This document shows positions 14,432 through 16,441 of a DNA stretch of 16,441 bases, piece by piece. The stretch is from an uncultured Veillonella sp. (GTDB lineage Bacteria > Bacillota > Negativicutes > Veillonellales > Veillonellaceae). The DNA is taken from contig CAAEOZ010000210.1 of NCBI GenBank assembly GCA_900757715.1, positions 1-16,441 on the forward strand, written 5' to 3'. How positions within the stretch are numbered: the first letter of the stretch is position 1; every line of letters begins with the position of its first letter. Below the pieces are notes generated by a model. That model searched no databases. It was not told where the DNA came from and saw only the letters and a program-made list of their open reading frames with translations. Position numbers and translations under genes: made by a program.

Positions 14432-16414
14432 TTATTCAGGTGTATTTGTTCCACCAGCATTAGCCTCATCTTTTTTATTAGTTTCTTTCGACTCTTTTTT
14501 AGGGTCCTTTTTAGACTCAGCTTTATCCGTTTTATCTTTTTTAGATTGATCTTCCAATTCTAACTTGCGCTCCATCTTAATCTGATGTTTCGCTTCTTTG
14601 ACACGTTTTGCTAATTCTTTATCACGATCAGCGGGCTTCATTACATGAATCGTAAATTGACCATCACCTTGCACGATGTACTCAGTATCAACGGCAGTCT
14701 TTTCAGGTTTCTTTTCATCATCCTTACTAGAACTCAAATCTTCTTGACCTGTTTTTCTCTTTACATCCCCTGGCATAGGTTTTGATTCCACATCTTTAAG
14801 TTTAGCCTTTTTAACAGATTGAGAGCCATCTTCATCAACTAAGCTAATGCCATCTTCCAAAAATTCTACAACGATTTGATTATTTGTATCAGTCTTTTGA
14901 ATTTCATCATAAAGCTCATCAAAATCTTTATGAACTTTCAAACGGCGTAAAATTTCGTCTGTTAAATTATACTTTTGTTTTTCCAATACGTATGGCAATG
15001 GAATCTCGCCACCGCCACGTACCTCTAAGGTATATTTACCAATAGCTTGATCTTCTGGGACCTTAAAGAAGATTTGTTTAATAACCTTTTCGCCACGGAA
15101 CGGTTCTAATGTTACATCTACTACAATAGTATCCCCAGGAGAAACTACAGTAGACGAAGCAGAAGCATCTATAAGCTTGGCTGTTTTCTTATCTTGCGTT
15201 ACGTTTGTTTCAACCGAAATATCCGAAATTTCATAGTTGATGAATCGATTGTTCATAAGAACATCAATGACATTATAAAATTCATCAACTGCTTTTTCGC
15301 TAATGGAATCAGAGCTGTAGAACATATTTGTCCGCGTTAATGGCTTATGTTCTTTCCCTTTTGGCGTAATAGTATAAGAAATTGTAGCCGTACCAGAGCC
15401 ACTGCGATCCAATGTTTTATTCAACATATTGTATAAGGCTGTAGCTGCTAAAGTTGGTGTCATTTCACCATCTTCAATAACCTTAACGGAACTAGTTCTA
15501 TCACGTCCCATATCAAGATCTTTTAAATGGAATCGCAATGGAATACCAGGAGAAATCACGCCAGATACGCCAGCAATGCCTGCTCCTCTATCTTCAGTAA
15601 CTGAGCCTATTTCTTTCCCCATGGAGCCAAGTTTAAAAGCAGCATTATAGCTTTTTACAACGGTAAAGATACTTGCATTGTGCATGAAGTAATTAGATGA
15701 ACCATGTTTTAAGAATGGATGACCAAAAGCAACAACCTTTTCACCATCTACATGAGTCACAGTACCAATAGCGCCCAATTTGAGGTCACCATCAACTAAC
15801 AAAGCAGCTACAGAGCCACCAGCCTCTAGTGGTTTTGCAATTTCATCACCACTAGCACTTGCCGTATCATATGTTTCATATTTATATTGTGGTAGCTTGG
15901 ATTTAAAGTAATCCATTGATGCCGCATCGAAGCCATACGCCATAAGTGGAGTACCTAAAGGAATCAATTGTGTATCATCCCAAGGTTTAGATAAGTTTTT
16001 CTCATATGGTATATTCCATAGTTTGACCATATCCTCAATAGGAGTAATCATACCTATCGTACCATCTGCAAACCCCCAGCCATAAGCAACAGCCCCAACG
16101 AGTTTACCATTTATATATACAGGGCTACCACTCATACCATGCGCAATGCCACCAGTTTGATCCATAACGGGTCCGGAAAACTTTGCTAAGATAAGATGAC
16201 CAGATGGTCCCTTATCCTTCATGACACCCAGTACCTTTACATCAAAGGTAGAAATAGTATCCCCTACGATTACAGTTTTTGCAATACCTTCCATACCTGT
16301 TGTTACATCATTGACAGGCATAAAATCAATAGCCTGTGCAGTTGTAAGTGAAGTACAGAAGAAAAGCGCCAGTATCGCTTTTCTATACCGACGCCAAGAA
16401 TGAGAAAACTTCAT
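14432..16414 (-). CDS. Exported SpoIVB-type (S55) serine peptidase-like protein
   Basis: A 660-residue exported protein with a signal peptide (basic RRYRK, hydrophobic core, cleavage near TAQA at about 28). It contains the SpoIVB peptidase S55 signature TGGIAHGMSGSPVY (about 87-100), where Ser95 matches the likely nucleophile. A second S55-like block has FGHPF (His232) in a TVTHVDGEKVVAFGHPF context resembling the catalytic-His region of SpoIVB. In SpoIVB the His block precedes the Ser block; here the order is reversed. About 420-500 looks like a beta-rich immunoglobulin-like domain (VVSPGDTIVVDVTLEPF), and from about 540 the protein is highly charged, ending in a Lys/Glu/Asp tail likely to be disordered. 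ATG 16414 has AAGGAG seven bases upstream. It heads the mlaEFD-tolC operon; the role is unknown, possibly periplasmic processing or quality control for envelope lipid transport. Whether it is an active protease is unproven. Confidence 0.8.
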   Translation of the reverse strand: MKFSHSWRRYRKAILALFFCTSLTTAQAIDFMPVNDVTTGMEGIAKTVIVGDTISTFDVKVLGVMKDKGPSGHLILAKFSGPVMDQTGGIAHGMSGSPVYINGKLVGAVAYGWGFADGTIGMITPIEDMVKLWNIPYEKNLSKPWDDTQLIPLGTPLMAYGFDAASMDYFKSKLPQYKYETYDTASASGDEIAKPLEAGGSVAALLVDGDLKLGAIGTVTHVDGEKVVAFGHPFLKHGSSNYFMHNASIFTVVKSYNAAFKLGSMGKEIGSVTEDRGAGIAGVSGVISPGIPLRFHLKDLDMGRDRTSSVKVIEDGEMTPTLAATALYNMLNKTLDRSGSGTATISYTITPKGKEHKPLTRTNMFYSSDSISEKAVDEFYNVIDVLMNNRFINYEISDISVETNVTQDKKTAKLIDASASSTVVSPGDTIVVDVTLEPFRGEKVIKQIFFKVPEDQAIGKYTLEVRGGGEIPLPYVLEKQKYNLTDEILRRLKVHKDFDELYDEIQKTDTNNQIVVEFLEDGISLVDEDGSQSVKKAKLKDVESKPMPGDVKRKTGQEDLSSSKDDEKKPEKTAVDTEYIVQGDGQFTIHVMKPADRDKELAKRVKEAKHQIKMERKLELEDQSKKDKTDKAESKKDPKKESKETNKKDEANAGGTNTPE

Positions 16415-16441
16415 TCCTTCTCTCCTTTATTTACTTTCTAC

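Noticed and set aside
1..16441. Mobile elements, CRISPR arrays, tRNA or rRNA genes, phage genes, defence systems
   Set aside because: No transposase, integrase, direct-repeat array or tRNA-like fold was seen; every large reading frame on the gene strand is accounted for by an envelope gene.

Overview
The window is an AT-rich stretch of a Gram-negative-type (diderm) bacterial chromosome. All eleven recognisable genes lie on the minus strand, so the region reads from the high-coordinate end to the low end. Gene order, the MlaD protein with a C-terminal barrel-like domain, the three OmpH paralogues and the link to lipid A genes point to a diderm Firmicute of the Negativicutes, most likely Veillonella. 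The taxon is inferred from gene content and from my knowledge of published Veillonella work, not from a database search.

Layout in transcription order. (1) 16414-11558 is a tight operon: an exported SpoIVB-type S55 peptidase-like protein, then mlaE (permease), mlaF (ATPase), mlaD (MCE protein with a C-terminal barrel) and a TolC-family outer-membrane protein. It ends at a strong intrinsic terminator with a UUCG tetraloop (10061-10087). (2) tamB (9919-5630) follows as a very large AsmA/TamB-type lipid-transport bridge, ending near a weaker hairpin. (3) A near-consensus extended -10 promoter at 5523-5551 starts the bamA unit: bamA, a short OmpH/Skp, a double-length OmpH, a lipoprotein OmpH, lpxD, and the first 27 codons of a probable lipid A acyltransferase that runs off the low end. 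A long intercistronic hairpin without a U-tract lies between bamA and the first ompH.

Together the genes cover outer-membrane construction: phospholipid traffic across the periplasm (MlaEFD, TamB), outer-membrane protein insertion (BamA) with periplasmic chaperones (three OmpH), lipid A synthesis (LpxD and the next gene), and an outer-membrane efflux/secretion channel (TolC). mlaA, mlaB, mlaC and tamA are absent from the window, which fits a simplified system in which MlaD itself spans the envelope and TamB works with BamA.

There are no tRNA or rRNA genes, mobile elements, CRISPR arrays or phage genes. No gene-free gap exceeds about 180 bases. The points most worth follow-up are the apparently permuted S55 protein heading the mla operon, the MlaD C-terminal barrel, the three differently anchored OmpH proteins, and the RNA hairpin after bamA.
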